Notes under the pieces: generated by a model
What the model was told of the DNA's origin: nothing
What the model saw: the letters and a program-made list of their open reading frames with translations, nothing else
The model's database searches: none
Origin: Curtobacterium pusillum
Lineage (GTDB): Bacteria; Actinomycetota; Actinomycetes; Actinomycetales; Microbacteriaceae
DNA: 64,000 nt
NCBI GenBank assembly: GCA_002025645.1
Contig: CP018783.1
Coordinates: 2,108,001-2,172,000, forward strand
Reading direction: 5' to 3'
Part shown: piece by piece, positions 15,518 through 25,514 of the stretch
Layout: each line of letters begins with the position of its first letter
Numbering within the stretch: the first letter of the stretch is position 1
Made by a program: the position numbers and the translations under genes

Positions 15518-16003
15518 ATGGGACGGTTCGATGACATCGCGATCACGACACTGCACGGCGAGGACACCACGTTCGGGGCCTACGCGGACAAGGCGGTGCT
15601 CGTGGTGAACGTCGCCTCGCGGTGTGGTCTCGCCCCGCAGTACGAGCAGCTCGAGGCCCTCCAGAAGGAGTACGGCCCTCGGGGCTTCACGGTCCTGGGG
15701 TTCCCGAGCAACCAGTTCCTGCAGGAGCTCGGCACGTCCGAGGCCATCGACGAGTACTGCTCCACGACGTGGGGCGTGACCTTCCCGATGTCCGAGAAGG
15801 TGAAGGTCAACGGCAAGAGCGCCCACCCGCTCTACCAGGCTCTCAAGGAGACCCCGGACGCCGAGGGCAAGGCCGGCCGCGTCACGTGGAACTTCGAGAA
15901 GTTCCTGGTCGCACCGGACGGCACCGTCACGCGCTTCCGCCCGACCACGAAGCCGGACGCGCCGCAGGTCATCGCCGCGATCGAGGCGGCACTGCCCGCC
16001 TGA
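15518..16003 (+). CDS. Glutathione peroxidase-family protein
   Basis: A 161-residue thioredoxin-fold peroxidase, probably thioredoxin- or mycothiol-dependent since actinobacteria lack glutathione. The peroxidatic cysteine is in NVASRCGLAPQY, followed by TVLGFPSNQF with the conserved glutamine and by WNFEKFLV with the tryptophan. The ATG at 15518 is in the normal position for the family. It is divergent from glmS, with only 70 bases between, so both promoters lie there. Confidence 0.9.
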   Translation: MGRFDDIAITTLHGEDTTFGAYADKAVLVVNVASRCGLAPQYEQLEALQKEYGPRGFTVLGFPSNQFLQELGTSEAIDEYCSTTWGVTFPMSEKVKVNGKSAHPLYQALKETPDAEGKAGRVTWNFEKFLVAPDGTVTRFRPTTKPDAPQVIAAIEAALPA

Positions 16004-16037
16004 CGCGCCCCGTCCCGCGGACGCACACCGAGCACTG

Positions 16038-16093
16038 GACGGGAGGCGCGGTGCAGGTGAGCACGTCTGCTCACCTGCACCGCGCCTCCCGTC
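16038..16093. repeat. Palindromic repeat family, copy A (26-bp stem)
   Basis: Two perfectly complementary 26-base arms (16038-16063 and 16068-16093) with loop CGTC. The core arm is GGGAGGCGCGGTGC, shared with the copies near 19.85, 31.65, 36.7, 49.7 and 51.7 kb. It lies between gpx and coaA, both on the plus strand, where it may also end gpx transcription. Confidence 0.85.
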
Positions 16094-16108
16094 TGTACGC
16101 TCGTTCCC

Positions 16109-17053
16109 ATGCCGATCCCGGAGACCACCGTCGCGCACCCGACCCCCTTCGTGGAGATCCCACGCGCGGAGTGGTCGCAGCTCGCTCCGAAGGAGCACCT
16201 CTCCCTCACCGAGACCGAGATCGTGCAGCTGCGCGGACTCGGCGACCGGCTGGACATGCAGGAGGTGCAGGAGGTCTACCTCCCACTGTCGCGCCTGCTG
16301 ACGCTGTACGCGGCCGGTGCCCGGAACCTGCACGCGTCGACGTCGGCGTTCCTGGGTGACCGAGCCGGACGCACCCCGTTCGTGATCGGTGTGGCTGGTT
16401 CCGTCGCGGTCGGCAAGTCCACCGTCGCGCGGCTGCTCCGCGAGCTCACGAAGCGCTGGCCGGACACACCCCGCGTGGAACTCGTCACCACGGACGGGTT
16501 CCTGTACCCGAACGCCGAGCTCGAGCGCCGCGGGATCATGGACCGGAAGGGCTTCCCGGAGTCCTACGACCGCCGGTCACTGCTGCGCTTCGTCAGCCAG
16601 GTGAAGAGCGGCGCGACCGAGGTCCGGGCGCCGTACTACTCGCACCTCGTCTACGACATCGTGCCGGACGCCGAGATCGTCGTGCGACAGCCGGACATCC
16701 TCATCGTCGAGGGTCTCAACGTGCTCGCGCCGCCGGTGCACGGTCGACTCGCACTGTCCGACCTGTTCGACTTCACGATCTACGTCGACGCGAAGACGAA
16801 GGACATCGAGGCCTGGTACGTCGACCGGTTCCTCGCCCTGCAGGAAGAGGCGTTCGCCAGCCCGGACTCGTTCTTCCACCGGTTCGCGAGCCTGTCGCGT
16901 TCGGACGCGATCGACACGGCGACCCAGGTGTGGCGCGCGATCAACGAGCCGAACCTCATCGAGAACGTGCTGCCGACGCGCTCCCGGGCGACCCTCGTGC
17001 TCAAGAAGGCGGCGGACCACAAGGTGTCGTCGGTGCTGCTCCGCAAGATCTGA
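16109..17053 (+). CDS. coaA: Pantothenate kinase, type I
   Basis: Phosphorylates pantothenate, the first committed step to coenzyme A. The 314-residue product has P-loop [17 protein letters not shown], the [28 protein letters not shown] segment and LIVEGLNVL, all typical of bacterial CoaA. Length is normal. It stands alone between two palindromes. Confidence 0.96.
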   Translation: MPIPETTVAHPTPFVEIPRAEWSQLAPKEHLSLTETEIVQLRGLGDRLDMQEVQEVYLPLSRLLTLYAAGARNLHASTSAFLGDRAGRTPFVIGVAGSVAVGKSTVARLLRELTKRWPDTPRVELVTTDGFLYPNAELERRGIMDRKGFPESYDRRSLLRFVSQVKSGATEVRAPYYSHLVYDIVPDAEIVVRQPDILIVEGLNVLAPPVHGRLALSDLFDFTIYVDAKTKDIEAWYVDRFLALQEEAFASPDSFFHRFASLSRSDAIDTATQVWRAINEPNLIENVLPTRSRATLVLKKAADHKVSSVLLRKI

Positions 17054-17084
17054 GCGGCCGGGGTCGGTTCGGTTCGCTATCGCC

Positions 17085-17154
17085 GTTCCGCGCCCCTGAA
17101 CGAACACCGCGCCCCGTTGCAACGGGGCGCGGTGTTCGTAGCGGGGCGCGGAAC
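17085..17154. terminator. Nested palindrome between coaA and glmM
   Basis: A perfect 38-bp palindrome (17101-17138, 19 + 19 with no loop) sits inside a larger one whose outer arms are GTTCCGCGCCCC (17085-17096) and GGGGCGCGGAAC (17143-17154). It separates convergent genes and probably ends both transcripts. Confidence 0.75.
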
Positions 17155-17170
17155 GCGAGCCGGGCAGTCC

Positions 17171-18544
17171 CTACGCCGCGTCGAGCGCCAAGCGCTCCTG
17201 CACCACGGCGGCGAGCTCGTCGGCGATGCGCTGGGCGTCCTCCTGCGAGGCGGCCTCGACCATCACGCGGACGACCGGCTCGGTCCCGGACGGACGCAGC
17301 AGCACGCGCCCGGTGTCACCGAGCGCGGCGGAGGCGGCAGCGACAGCGTCCTGCACGCCCTGGTCGGCGAGCCCGTGCCGATCGACACCGCGCACGTTGA
17401 GGAGCACCTGCGGGAAGACCGTCATGCACGAGGCGAGCTCCTGCAGCGACTTGCCCGTCCGTGCCATCTCGGCGACGAGGTGCAGCCCCGTGAGGATGCC
17501 GTCACCCGTCGTGGCGAACTCGTTGAAGATCACGTGACCGGACTGCTCGCCGCCGAGCGAGAACCCGCCCTCGTTCATCTTCTCGAGGACGTAGCGGTCG
17601 CCCACGGCGGTCTGCTCCACCGTGATGCCGGCGTCCGCCATCGCCCGGATCAGTCCGAGGTTCGACATCACCGTCGCGACGAGCGTGTCCGACACGAGGT
17701 GTCCGCGCTCCTTCAGCGACAGTGCGAGGATCGCCATGATCTGGTCGCCGTCGATCGCGTTGCCGGCGGCGTCGACCGCGAGGCAGCGGTCCGCGTCGCC
17801 GTCGTGCGCGATGCCGACGTCCGCGCCGTGCGAGAGGACCGCGCGGGCGAGGTTGTCGATGTGGGTGGACCCGACACCGTCGTTGATGTTCATGCCGTCC
17901 GGGTCGGCCCCGATCAGCGTGACCTTCGCCCCGGCGTTCACGAACACCTCGGGCGAGACACCGGCGGCAGCACCGTTGGCGCAGTCGAGCACGACATGCA
18001 GGCCGTCGAGCCGGTGCGGCAACGTGCCGAGCAGGTGGACGACGTAGCGGTCTTCGGCGTCGGCGAAGCGGGTGATGCGACCGACCTCGGCGCCCGTGGG
18101 GGTGGGTGCGGAGTGGTCGTGCATGGCCGCTTCGATGCGGTCCTCGACCTCGTCGGGGAGCTTGCGGCCGCCCGCTGCGAAGAACTTGATCCCGTTGTCC
18201 GGCGCGGGGTTGTGCGACGCGGAGATCATCACGCCGAAGTCGGCGTCGATGTCCGCGACGAGGAACGCCGCAGCGGGGGTGGGGATGACCCCGGCGTCGA
18301 GCACGTCGACGCCGGCGGAGGCGAGCCCGGCCGCGACAGCGGCACCGAGGAACTCGCCGGAGACGCGCGGATCGCGCGCCAGGACCGCGCGCGGGCGCGG
18401 TCGACCGGACGCCCGACGGGCGTCCGCGTGGTGTCCGTGTGTGAGAACGGCCGCGCTCGCCTGGGCAAGACCCAGTGCGAGCGCGGCCGTCAGCTCGCCG
18501 TTGGCGAGACCACGAACCCCGTCGGTACCGAACAGACGCGGCAT
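17171..18544 (-). CDS. glmM: Phosphoglucosamine mutase
   Basis: Converts glucosamine-6-phosphate to glucosamine-1-phosphate, two steps from the GlmS product towards UDP-GlcNAc. The 457-residue product begins [12 protein letters not shown]. The phosphoserine is S110 in [10 protein letters not shown], the Mg loop is [11 protein letters not shown], and [14 protein letters not shown] forms the phosphate-binding loop. An Arg/His-rich insert around residues 36-52 is unusual; its DNA contains a perfect inverted repeat (18407-18425). It lies just after rpsI. Confidence 0.96.
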   Translation of the reverse strand: MPRLFGTDGVRGLANGELTAALALGLAQASAAVLTHGHHADARRASGRPRPRAVLARDPRVSGEFLGAAVAAGLASAGVDVLDAGVIPTPAAAFLVADIDADFGVMISASHNPAPDNGIKFFAAGGRKLPDEVEDRIEAAMHDHSAPTPTGAEVGRITRFADAEDRYVVHLLGTLPHRLDGLHVVLDCANGAAAGVSPEVFVNAGAKVTLIGADPDGMNINDGVGSTHIDNLARAVLSHGADVGIAHDGDADRCLAVDAAGNAIDGDQIMAILALSLKERGHLVSDTLVATVMSNLGLIRAMADAGITVEQTAVGDRYVLEKMNEGGFSLGGEQSGHVIFNEFATTGDGILTGLHLVAEMARTGKSLQELASCMTVFPQVLLNVRGVDRHGLADQGVQDAVAAASAALGDTGRVLLRPSGTEPVVRVMVEAASQEDAQRIADELAAVVQERLALDAA

Positions 18545-18566
18545 TGCGATCTTCAGCCGGTGACGA

Positions 18567-19052
18567 CTAGCGCTTCGAGAACTGCGAAGCCTTGCGGGCC
18601 TTCTTGAGACCGGCCTTCTTGCGCTCGATGACGCGGGCGTCACGGGTGAGGAAGCCGGCCTTCTTCAGGGTGGCGCGGTTGTTCTCGCGGTCGATCTCGT
18701 TCAGCGAACGAGCGATGGCGAGACGGAGCGCACCAGCCTGACCCGAGGGGCCACCACCGGTGATGCGGGCGACGACGTCGTAGGCGCCGAGGAGCTCGAG
18801 CACCTTGAACGGGTCGTTGATGAGCTGCTGGTGCAGCTTGTTCGGGAAGTAGTCCTCGAGCGTGCGGCCGTTCACCGTGAACGAGCCGGAGCCCGGCACG
18901 AGACGGACACGCGCGATGGCCTCCTTGCGGCGCCCGACGGCACCGCCCGAGACGTTGAGGATCTGACGGGGAGCAGCCTCGGCAGCGGCGGGTGCGCTCT
19001 CCGTGGTGAAGCTCTCCGGGGTCTGGTCGAGGGAGTCAGCGATCTGAGCCAT
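18567..19052 (-). CDS. rpsI: 30S ribosomal protein S9
   Basis: A 161-residue S9. The core begins at [19 protein letters not shown] and ends with the conserved basic tail [12 protein letters not shown], whose last residues reach the P-site tRNA. About 30 extra N-terminal residues rich in Ala/Glu/Thr precede the core, as in other actinobacteria. It follows rplM by 38 bases. Confidence 0.96.
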   Translation of the reverse strand: MAQIADSLDQTPESFTTESAPAAAEAAPRQILNVSGGAVGRRKEAIARVRLVPGSGSFTVNGRTLEDYFPNKLHQQLINDPFKVLELLGAYDVVARITGGGPSGQAGALRLAIARSLNEIDRENNRATLKKAGFLTRDARVIERKKAGLKKARKASQFSKR

Positions 19053-19090
19053 GAGTTTTACCTAGTCCTTGGAAGTCGTCGTGGCCGGAA

Positions 19091-19537
19091 CTACTGTGCG
19101 ACCTGGTCGAAGGTGTACGCCTTGGGCTGCTGCGCCGAGTGCGGGTGCTCCGCGCCGGCGTAGACCTTCAGCTTCTTGAGCTGCTCGCGACCGAGGGTGT
19201 TCTTCGGGAGCATGCCGCGGATCGCCTTCTCGACGGCGCGGGTCGGGTGCTTCTCGAGCATCTCCGGGTAGGAGGTCGCCGTGAGGCCGCCCGGGTAGCC
19301 GGAGTGGCGGTAGTAGACCTTCTTCGCGAGCTTCGAACCGGTCAGGGCGACCTTGTCGGCGTTCACGATGATGACGTAGTCACCCATGTCCATGTGCTGG
19401 GCGAAGGTGGCCTTGTGCTTGCCGCGCAGGAGCGCCGCGGCGTGGGTGGCGAGGCGGCCGAGGACGACGTCGGTCGCGTCGATGACGATCCAGTCGTGCT
19501 GGACGTCTGCCGGCTTCGGGGAGAACGTACGAGTCAC
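19091..19537 (-). CDS. rplM: 50S ribosomal protein L13
   Basis: A 148-residue L13 with [41 protein letters not shown] and [25 protein letters not shown], all conserved. It is the first gene of the rplM-rpsI unit, with glmM close behind. L13 binds 23S rRNA early in large-subunit assembly. Confidence 0.97.
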   Translation of the reverse strand: MTRTFSPKPADVQHDWIVIDATDVVLGRLATHAAALLRGKHKATFAQHMDMGDYVIIVNADKVALTGSKLAKKVYYRHSGYPGGLTATSYPEMLEKHPTRAVEKAIRGMLPKNTLGREQLKKLKVYAGAEHPHSAQQPKAYTFDQVAQ

Positions 19538-19763
19538 AGTGGTGCTGCTTTCGTGTCGAGGTGAGGAGTCCGTGAATCCCGCTCCGGTGGGTGTTCACGC
19601 AGGAGAACCCGTGTGAACGGCCCGGTGGAGGGCTCATCTGACTGTCCGGCGCACAGAGCGCGCAGACCAAGGTGAGAGCCTACCCGACGCGGCTCGCGTT
19701 GTCGAACGGGGCCGCGTGGGCGCTGTTCCGCGGAGGGGGCGTTCCGCGCGTAGGAGGCCGTTT
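19538..19763. other. Upstream region of rplM, no gene
   Basis: No protein-coding gene is seen. The part next to rplM should hold its promoter and leader. One possible leader hairpin pairs GTTCACGCAGG-like and GTGTGAAC arms near 19592-19618. I could not pick a promoter with confidence. Confidence 0.4.
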
Positions 19764-19802
19764 CGCGCGTGGGAGGCAGGAAATTCCTGCCTCCCACGCG
19801 CG
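19764..19802. repeat. Palindrome with 17-bp arms
   Basis: Arms CGCGCGTGGGAGGCAGG (19764-19780) and their exact complement (19786-19802) around AAATT. The arm contains GGGAGGC, as in the main repeat family, but the rest differs. A partial direct copy (CGCGCGTAGGAGGCC) lies just before it at about 19746-19760. Confidence 0.7.
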
Positions 19803-19846
19803 ATTCCGCTTTCCAGGTCACGCGCGATGGGTTGAAATGCACGCAG

Positions 19847-19896
19847 TGACGGACTGGAGGCGCGGTGCCAGCTGGCACCGCGCCTCCAGTCCGTCA
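19847..19896. repeat. Palindromic repeat family, copy B (perfect 50 bp)
   Basis: A perfect 50-bp palindrome with no unpaired loop, reading TGACGGACTGGAGGCGCGGT from the left edge. It is nearly identical to copy F at 51.7 kb, differing at only a few positions although 32 kb away. Confidence 0.88.
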
Positions 19897-19921
19897 GCTG
19901 GTCGCGGCCAGGGCCGCGTTC

Positions 19922-19974
19922 AGTGAGCAGAAATGGTCGGGTCCGCACCACGAACCCGACCATTGCTGCTCACT
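19922..19974 (-). terminator. Terminator after the secreted nuclease gene
   Basis: Arms at 19922-19942 and 19954-19974 pair over 21 positions with one mismatch, around an 11-base loop. It begins four bases after the nuclease stop codon. Confidence 0.75.
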
Positions 19975-19977
19975 CGA

Positions 19978-22653
19978 TCAGCCGAACAGGCTCCGCAACC
20001 ACGCGATCAACGCGGCGAGCGCCGCGAGCGCGTCCGCCACCGGGTGACCGCCGTGACCGGGACCGCCGTGGCCCGGGTTCCCCTGTCCCGGGTCGCCGAC
20101 CCCGGGCAGGTCGATGCCGACCAGGATCGGGTCGTGGTCGCTCGCGCGGTACACGTCGTCGCGGTACAGGTCCGTGACGTTGTAGTCGTAGCGGCTGTAC
20201 TCCAGGCCGACGGACTCAACCGAGTTGGTGTTCCAGATGTCCACGCCCGTGACGGTCCGGAGTGCGGCCTTCGAGGCGAACACGTGGTCGAGCGAGCCAC
20301 TCAGCCCGTCGAACACGTAGGACCACTCGGTGGCGTCCTTCGTCGGCCCGAGGTCGGTGTAGCCGGCGTCGTCGAGGACCTTCACCGGGTCCTCCTGGCT
20401 GTAGGCGTTGAAGTCGCCGAGCATGAACACCTTGTCGGTGCCGGCCTGCCGCTGCTGAGCGGTCGAGAAGGCCACGAGCGCCTCGGACTGCGCGACGCGC
20501 GAGGCGTTCGACGCGCCCTGCCCGTCGCCCTGGTCCGCGTCAGCGCCCTCGCCCGAGCCCTTCGACTTGAAGTGGTTCGCGATGACGAGGAAGGTGTCCT
20601 GCCCGCTCGGCTTCTGCGACCCCTTGCCCGGCTTCTGCACCACGGGCGCGAACGCCTGGGCGAGCGGCTGTCGGGCGTTGGCGAACGCGGAGGAGTCGAG
20701 GATCGTCGAGCCGCCGACGGGCTGCACGCGGTCCTTCTTGTAGATGAGCGCCAGGCGGATGACGTCCTCGCTCGCGGGGGTCTTCGACGGGGACTTCGCG
20801 TACGCCCAGGTGTCCTTGCCGGTGGCCGTGTTGAGCGCGGCCACGAGGGTGGCCACGGCTGCGTCGCGGTCCTTGCCGAAGCGTGCGGAGTTCTCGATCT
20901 CCTCGAGGGAGACGACGTCGGCGCCGAGGCCGTTGATCGCCTTGACGATCTTCACCTGCTGCCGGGCCAAGTCGTCCGCGTTCGCCGCACCGCGGGCGTC
21001 GCAGCCGCCGCGCACCGTCACGGGATCGCCGTCGCGGTCCGTGTAGTACGTGCAGCCGGTGAGCTGGTCGCCGGTCGTCGGGAAGTAGTTCAGGACGTTG
21101 AACCCGGCGAGCCGGATGTCACCGCCGACGTTCTCCGGCGCGGTGGTCCGCACGTTCGAGAACGCCGTGGGCAGGTCCGCCGCCGGGGTCGCACCGGTGA
21201 TCGGCGAGGTGGGCTGGAACTTCCACGCGTCGTTCCGGTAATCGAGGACGACCGGCTTCCGGAACGTCGCAGCGGCCCCCACCGTGACGGGGTCCTGGGT
21301 GAGCCAGGACACCGGGATCGACTGGTTCGCGGCACTGAGGAAGTTCGTGCTCGCACCGTCGTCGAGCGTGACCGTGCGCGCCGCGTTGTCCGCGGTGACG
21401 GCAGCCGCCTCGGCGCTGCCCGGACGGGCGACCTCGGTGGGCTGGAGGAGGCGCTGCTTCCCGCTCGCCAGCACGACCTCGCCGTACTGGTTCGTCGTGT
21501 AGTTGTCGGCGACCGTGTAGTCACCCTGCGGGGCGACGAGCATGCTCTCGAGCGACTCGCGCTGGGCGTCCGTCCGCGGGAGGGTGATCGTGGCCGGGAC
21601 CGGCTGCACGACGCCGTCCTTCGGCAGCTGCTCGAGGCCCGCGGCCGACGGGACCGTCAGCTCGGTGAGGCCGTTGAACTCGGACACGGTGCCGGTGAGC
21701 CGGACCGCGTCGCCGACCTTCACGTTCGCCGCCGTCGATGCCGAGTAGACGAACACGGCGTCGGAGGCGGTGTGCTTCGCGAGGTCGAGCGCTCCTCCGG
21801 TGCCGGCGGTCTGGACCGTGTAGCCGGCGAAGCCGCCCGTGGCGTAGACCGCCGTGACGACGCCGTCGGTACGGACGGTCTTGCCGACGTACGGGGAGGC
21901 GTCGCCGGTGCCCTGCAGCTGGGCGATGGTGACCTGCTCGGCCGGTGTCCCGGGGTCGGTCGGGTCAGTGGGGTCGGTCGGATCCGTCGGGTCCGTCGGC
22001 TGCGTGGTCTCGCCCGCCGCGTTCTCCGGCGTGACCGACGACGTGACCGTGAAGTCCGCGGCGTTCGAGTCGGTGTCGGTCGTGCCCTGGCGGGTCAGCG
22101 CGTCCGGGACCGAGTTCGCGGTGCCTGCCGTGGCGACCGCGGTCTCGAACGTGTTCGAGGTGCCGTACCCGAGCAGGTCGACGACACCCGGTGTGCCCGT
22201 GGTGACCGCGCCGGCCGGTAGGGACAGCGCGGTCGCCTGGTCGGCGAGCACGAGGGTGCCCGTGGAGCCGGAGGGGTTCAGGCCGGTGACGGCGTCGGCC
22301 TCCGGGAGCGCCTGGCCGTTCGCGCCGTTCGACCCCATCTGCACGAGGTAGGTGCCGTGCGCGGGGACGGAGCCGCTGAGCTTGCCGACCGCGGGGGAAC
22401 CGGAGCTCGTGGCGGCGCGGTACTGCACCGACCAGCCGTCGACGCTGACGGCGGTGTCGGTGGGGTTGCCGAGCTCGACGAACTTGTTCGTGAACGGCTG
22501 GTTCGCGCTGCCACCCTTGAGGTACGCCTCCTCGATGACGAGGCCGGTGCCGGCGGGGTTCGCGCTGGCGGTGGAGACGGAGACGAGTGGTGCGGCGACG
22601 AGCGCGGCGGCAGCGGTGGCGCACAGCAGAGTGCGCCCGACGGATCTGTGCAT
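19978..22653 (-). CDS. Secreted ExeM/NucH-family endonuclease
   Basis: An 891-residue extracellular nuclease. A signal peptide covers about 1-31 (hydrophobic LLCATAAAALVAAPLVSV, cleavage after ASA). A lamin-tail domain follows (LVIEEAYLKGGSANQPFTNKF, NPSGSTGTLVL), then a (DPT)n linker near 220, an OB-fold-like domain, and a C-terminal endonuclease/exonuclease/phosphatase domain with SLEEIENSARF, LGDFNAYSQEDP and SDHDPILVGID. It probably degrades extracellular DNA for phosphate or biofilm turnover. The end is odd: a Gly/His/Pro stretch and then a hydrophobic helix ADALAALAALIAWLRSLFG with no LPxTG motif or basic tail. Confidence 0.9.
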   Translation of the reverse strand: MHRSVGRTLLCATAAAALVAAPLVSVSTASANPAGTGLVIEEAYLKGGSANQPFTNKFVELGNPTDTAVSVDGWSVQYRAATSSGSPAVGKLSGSVPAHGTYLVQMGSNGANGQALPEADAVTGLNPSGSTGTLVLADQATALSLPAGAVTTGTPGVVDLLGYGTSNTFETAVATAGTANSVPDALTRQGTTDTDSNAADFTVTSSVTPENAAGETTQPTDPTDPTDPTDPTDPGTPAEQVTIAQLQGTGDASPYVGKTVRTDGVVTAVYATGGFAGYTVQTAGTGGALDLAKHTASDAVFVYSASTAANVKVGDAVRLTGTVSEFNGLTELTVPSAAGLEQLPKDGVVQPVPATITLPRTDAQRESLESMLVAPQGDYTVADNYTTNQYGEVVLASGKQRLLQPTEVARPGSAEAAAVTADNAARTVTLDDGASTNFLSAANQSIPVSWLTQDPVTVGAAATFRKPVVLDYRNDAWKFQPTSPITGATPAADLPTAFSNVRTTAPENVGGDIRLAGFNVLNYFPTTGDQLTGCTYYTDRDGDPVTVRGGCDARGAANADDLARQQVKIVKAINGLGADVVSLEEIENSARFGKDRDAAVATLVAALNTATGKDTWAYAKSPSKTPASEDVIRLALIYKKDRVQPVGGSTILDSSAFANARQPLAQAFAPVVQKPGKGSQKPSGQDTFLVIANHFKSKGSGEGADADQGDGQGASNASRVAQSEALVAFSTAQQRQAGTDKVFMLGDFNAYSQEDPVKVLDDAGYTDLGPTKDATEWSYVFDGLSGSLDHVFASKAALRTVTGVDIWNTNSVESVGLEYSRYDYNVTDLYRDDVYRASDHDPILVGIDLPGVGDPGQGNPGHGGPGHGGHPVADALAALAALIAWLRSLFG

Positions 22654-22708
22654 GGTCGCACGCTACCGAGCTGCAGGGGCCCTCAGGTTTCCGGCGGGTG
22701 AACGATCC

Positions 22709-22747
22709 GTTCCACCCCCGGTCGGGGGCGGCTCTTGGGGGTGGAAC
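22709..22747 (-). terminator. Hairpin after the metallo-beta-lactamase-fold gene
   Basis: An 11-bp stem GTTCCACCCCC (22709-22719) with GGGGGTGGAAC (22737-22747). It lies 32 bases beyond the upstream gene's stop, so it is a plausible terminator. The adjacent GAGCGCAGCGCAGCG at 22751-22765 resembles the pentanucleotide repeat near 60.42 kb. Confidence 0.55.
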
Positions 22748-22778
22748 CCGAGCGCAGCGCAGCGTCGGCCCGTGCGGG

Positions 22779-23525
22779 TCAGGAGCCGATCGGCAGCCAG
22801 GCCGACCCGACGCGGTGCACCGCCGGCCCGTGCCCCGGCAGCAGGATCTCCGGGATCGGCAGGGCCCGGGCGGACTCGAGTGCGCGGTCCTGGTCTGCGG
22901 TGAAGAACGGCGTGATCATCCGCGGCCGCGGTGACCACGACGCGGGCTGCGTGTCGTGCCGGCTCACGACCGCGTCCCCGGTGACGATCGCGTTGGCCGC
23001 GGGCAGCAGGTACGCGGTCGACCCGACCGTGTGCCCGTCGGCGGGGAACGGTGTGACGGCTCTCCCGTCGAAGTCCGCCGCGGTGAACGCCCGAGCGGAC
23101 GGCACCGCGGTCGGACGGAGGGCGTCGGACCGGATCGCCCGGCTCAGCCACCGCAGCACCCGCGGAGATGCCAGCCGCCCGCCGATCTCAGCGGGTGTCA
23201 CCTGCTGCCGCGACGGCCCGCGGACGTTGTCGAGCTCGTCGGCGTGTGCGAGCACCTCCACGTGCGGGTACCGCGCCAGGATGCCGGGGATCCCGCCGAC
23301 GTGGTCGACGTGCCCGTGCGTGACGTACACGCGGCGCAGGTCCACGAGGTCGTGTCCCGCGTACCGCACGGTGTCGAGCACGAGGTCGGAGTCGGCCGGG
23401 TAGCCGGCGTCGATCAGGGCGACGCCGTCCTCCTCGGCCAGGACGACCCAGTTCGAGACGGGTCCCTCGACGAACACCACCCCGGGTGCGACGGACACGA
23501 CGGAGCGGGGTTCGCGGGGACTCAT
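22779..23525 (-). CDS. Metallo-beta-lactamase-fold hydrolase
   Basis: A 248-residue MBL-fold protein with the metal ligands THGHVDHVGG, a later ADGHTVGS histidine, VTGDAVVS aspartate and LPGHGPAV histidine. It resembles the glyoxalase II-like and hydroxyacyl hydrolase group, but the substrate cannot be told. The ATG at 23525 overlaps the truA stop, so it is translated from the same mRNA as truA. Confidence 0.85.
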   Translation of the reverse strand: MSPREPRSVVSVAPGVVFVEGPVSNWVVLAEEDGVALIDAGYPADSDLVLDTVRYAGHDLVDLRRVYVTHGHVDHVGGIPGILARYPHVEVLAHADELDNVRGPSRQQVTPAEIGGRLASPRVLRWLSRAIRSDALRPTAVPSARAFTAADFDGRAVTPFPADGHTVGSTAYLLPAANAIVTGDAVVSRHDTQPASWSPRPRMITPFFTADQDRALESARALPIPEILLPGHGPAVHRVGSAWLPIGS

Positions 23526-24412
23526 CCCCCGACGGTACCGCCGTCGTCGGGCGCCCCACGCCGCGCACGGGTCTGCGTCGCCCGGGCGGCGAGCTCCTCG
23601 TCCGCCGGGTACCCGACCTCGGTCAGGGTCAGGCCCTTCGCCGGCGCGACCTTGAACTCGCTGGTCCGGGTCTCGGCGATGCGCAGCTCCTCGAGTCGGT
23701 CGGCTCCGAACCGGCCCTCGCCGACGGCGATGGTCGCCCCCACCATCGCGCGCACCATGGAGTGGCAGAAGGCGTCTGCCTGGAGGCGCGCCACCAGCAC
23801 GCCGTCCGGCTCGCGGTCCCAGCGGAACTCCTGCAGCGTCCGGATCGTGGTCGCGCCCTCGCGCGGCTTGCAGAAGGTCGCGAAGTCGTGCAGCCCCAGC
23901 AGCCGCAGCGCCCCACGCTCCATCGCCGCCGGGTCCAGTCGCGTCGGGTGCCACACGGTGTGCCCCCGACGACGTGGATCGCGCGGAGCGTCGGCGTCCG
24001 CGATCCGGTACGAGTAGCGCCGCCACAGCGGGGAGAACCGGGCGTCGAACCCGTCTGGTGCGACCGAGGCCCGGGTGACGACGACGTCCCCCTCCGGTGC
24101 GGCGATGCCGTTGAGGCGTTTCACGAGGGACTCGAGCGGCGAGCGCTTGGTGCCGAGGGCCTCCCACTGCGACGGGGACAGGTCGACGTGGGCGACTTGT
24201 CCGGTGGCGTGCACCCCGGCGTCGGTGCGGCCGGCGACGGTGAGCAGTGGCGGTTCGCCCCAGCGGGTGAAGACGGTGGCGAGCGCCGCCTCGAGTGCAC
24301 CCTGCACGGTACGGAGTCCGGGCTGCCGTGCCCATCCGGAGAACGCGGCCCCGTCGTACGCGATGTCCAGCCGGAGCCGCACGCCGGTCTGCCGCACGTC
24401 CGTCTCGCTCAC
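23522..24412 (-). CDS. truA: tRNA pseudouridine(38-40) synthase
   Basis: Makes pseudouridine in the tRNA anticodon arm. The 296-residue product has the catalytic aspartate in VAGRTDAGVHATGQVAHVDL, an N-terminal RLDIAYDGAAFSGWARQPGLRTVQG and a C-terminal ADAFCHSMVRAMVGATIAVGEG. In many actinobacteria truA directly follows rplQ. Here it is about 7 kb from rplQ and paired with an MBL-fold gene. Confidence 0.95.
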   Translation of the reverse strand: MSETDVRQTGVRLRLDIAYDGAAFSGWARQPGLRTVQGALEAALATVFTRWGEPPLLTVAGRTDAGVHATGQVAHVDLSPSQWEALGTKRSPLESLVKRLNGIAAPEGDVVVTRASVAPDGFDARFSPLWRRYSYRIADADAPRDPRRRGHTVWHPTRLDPAAMERGALRLLGLHDFATFCKPREGATTIRTLQEFRWDREPDGVLVARLQADAFCHSMVRAMVGATIAVGEGRFGADRLEELRIAETRTSEFKVAPAKGLTLTEVGYPADEELAARATQTRARRGAPDDGGTVGG

Positions 24413-24429
24413 ACCCCCACGCTAGCGGT

Positions 24430-24462
24430 GTCAGCGCCACGTCAGCGCCGCGTGAGCGGCCC
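24430..24462 (+). promoter_or_regulatory. Three 11-bp direct repeats, candidate SARP/BTAD site
   Basis: GTCAGCGCCAC (24430-24440), GTCAGCGCCGC (24441-24451) and GTGAGCGGCCC (24452-24462) run head to tail. Heptamer direct repeats with 11-bp spacing, so they fall on one face of the helix, are the hallmark of SARP binding sites upstream of target promoters. A weak -10-like CACGAT follows at about 24467-24472. A SARP-type regulator is encoded right after the exporter genes. Confidence 0.55.
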
Positions 24463-24524
24463 GCGGCACGATCGTCCTCGACATCGACGAACCACGTCGA
24501 GTCACCACGAAAGGACCTGCGCGA

Positions 24525-25510
<986 letters not shown>

Positions 25511-25514
<4 letters not shown>

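Noticed and set aside
21955-22010. Tandem DPT-coding repeat as a mobile or CRISPR-like repeat
   Set aside because: It is a short in-frame linker repeat in the secreted nuclease. No CRISPR-like repeat-spacer pattern occurs anywhere in the window.
23770-23795. CTGGAGGCGCG inside truA as another repeat copy
   Set aside because: The encoded residues (RLQADAFCHSMVR) are conserved in TruA, so the match is explained by protein sequence and codon bias.
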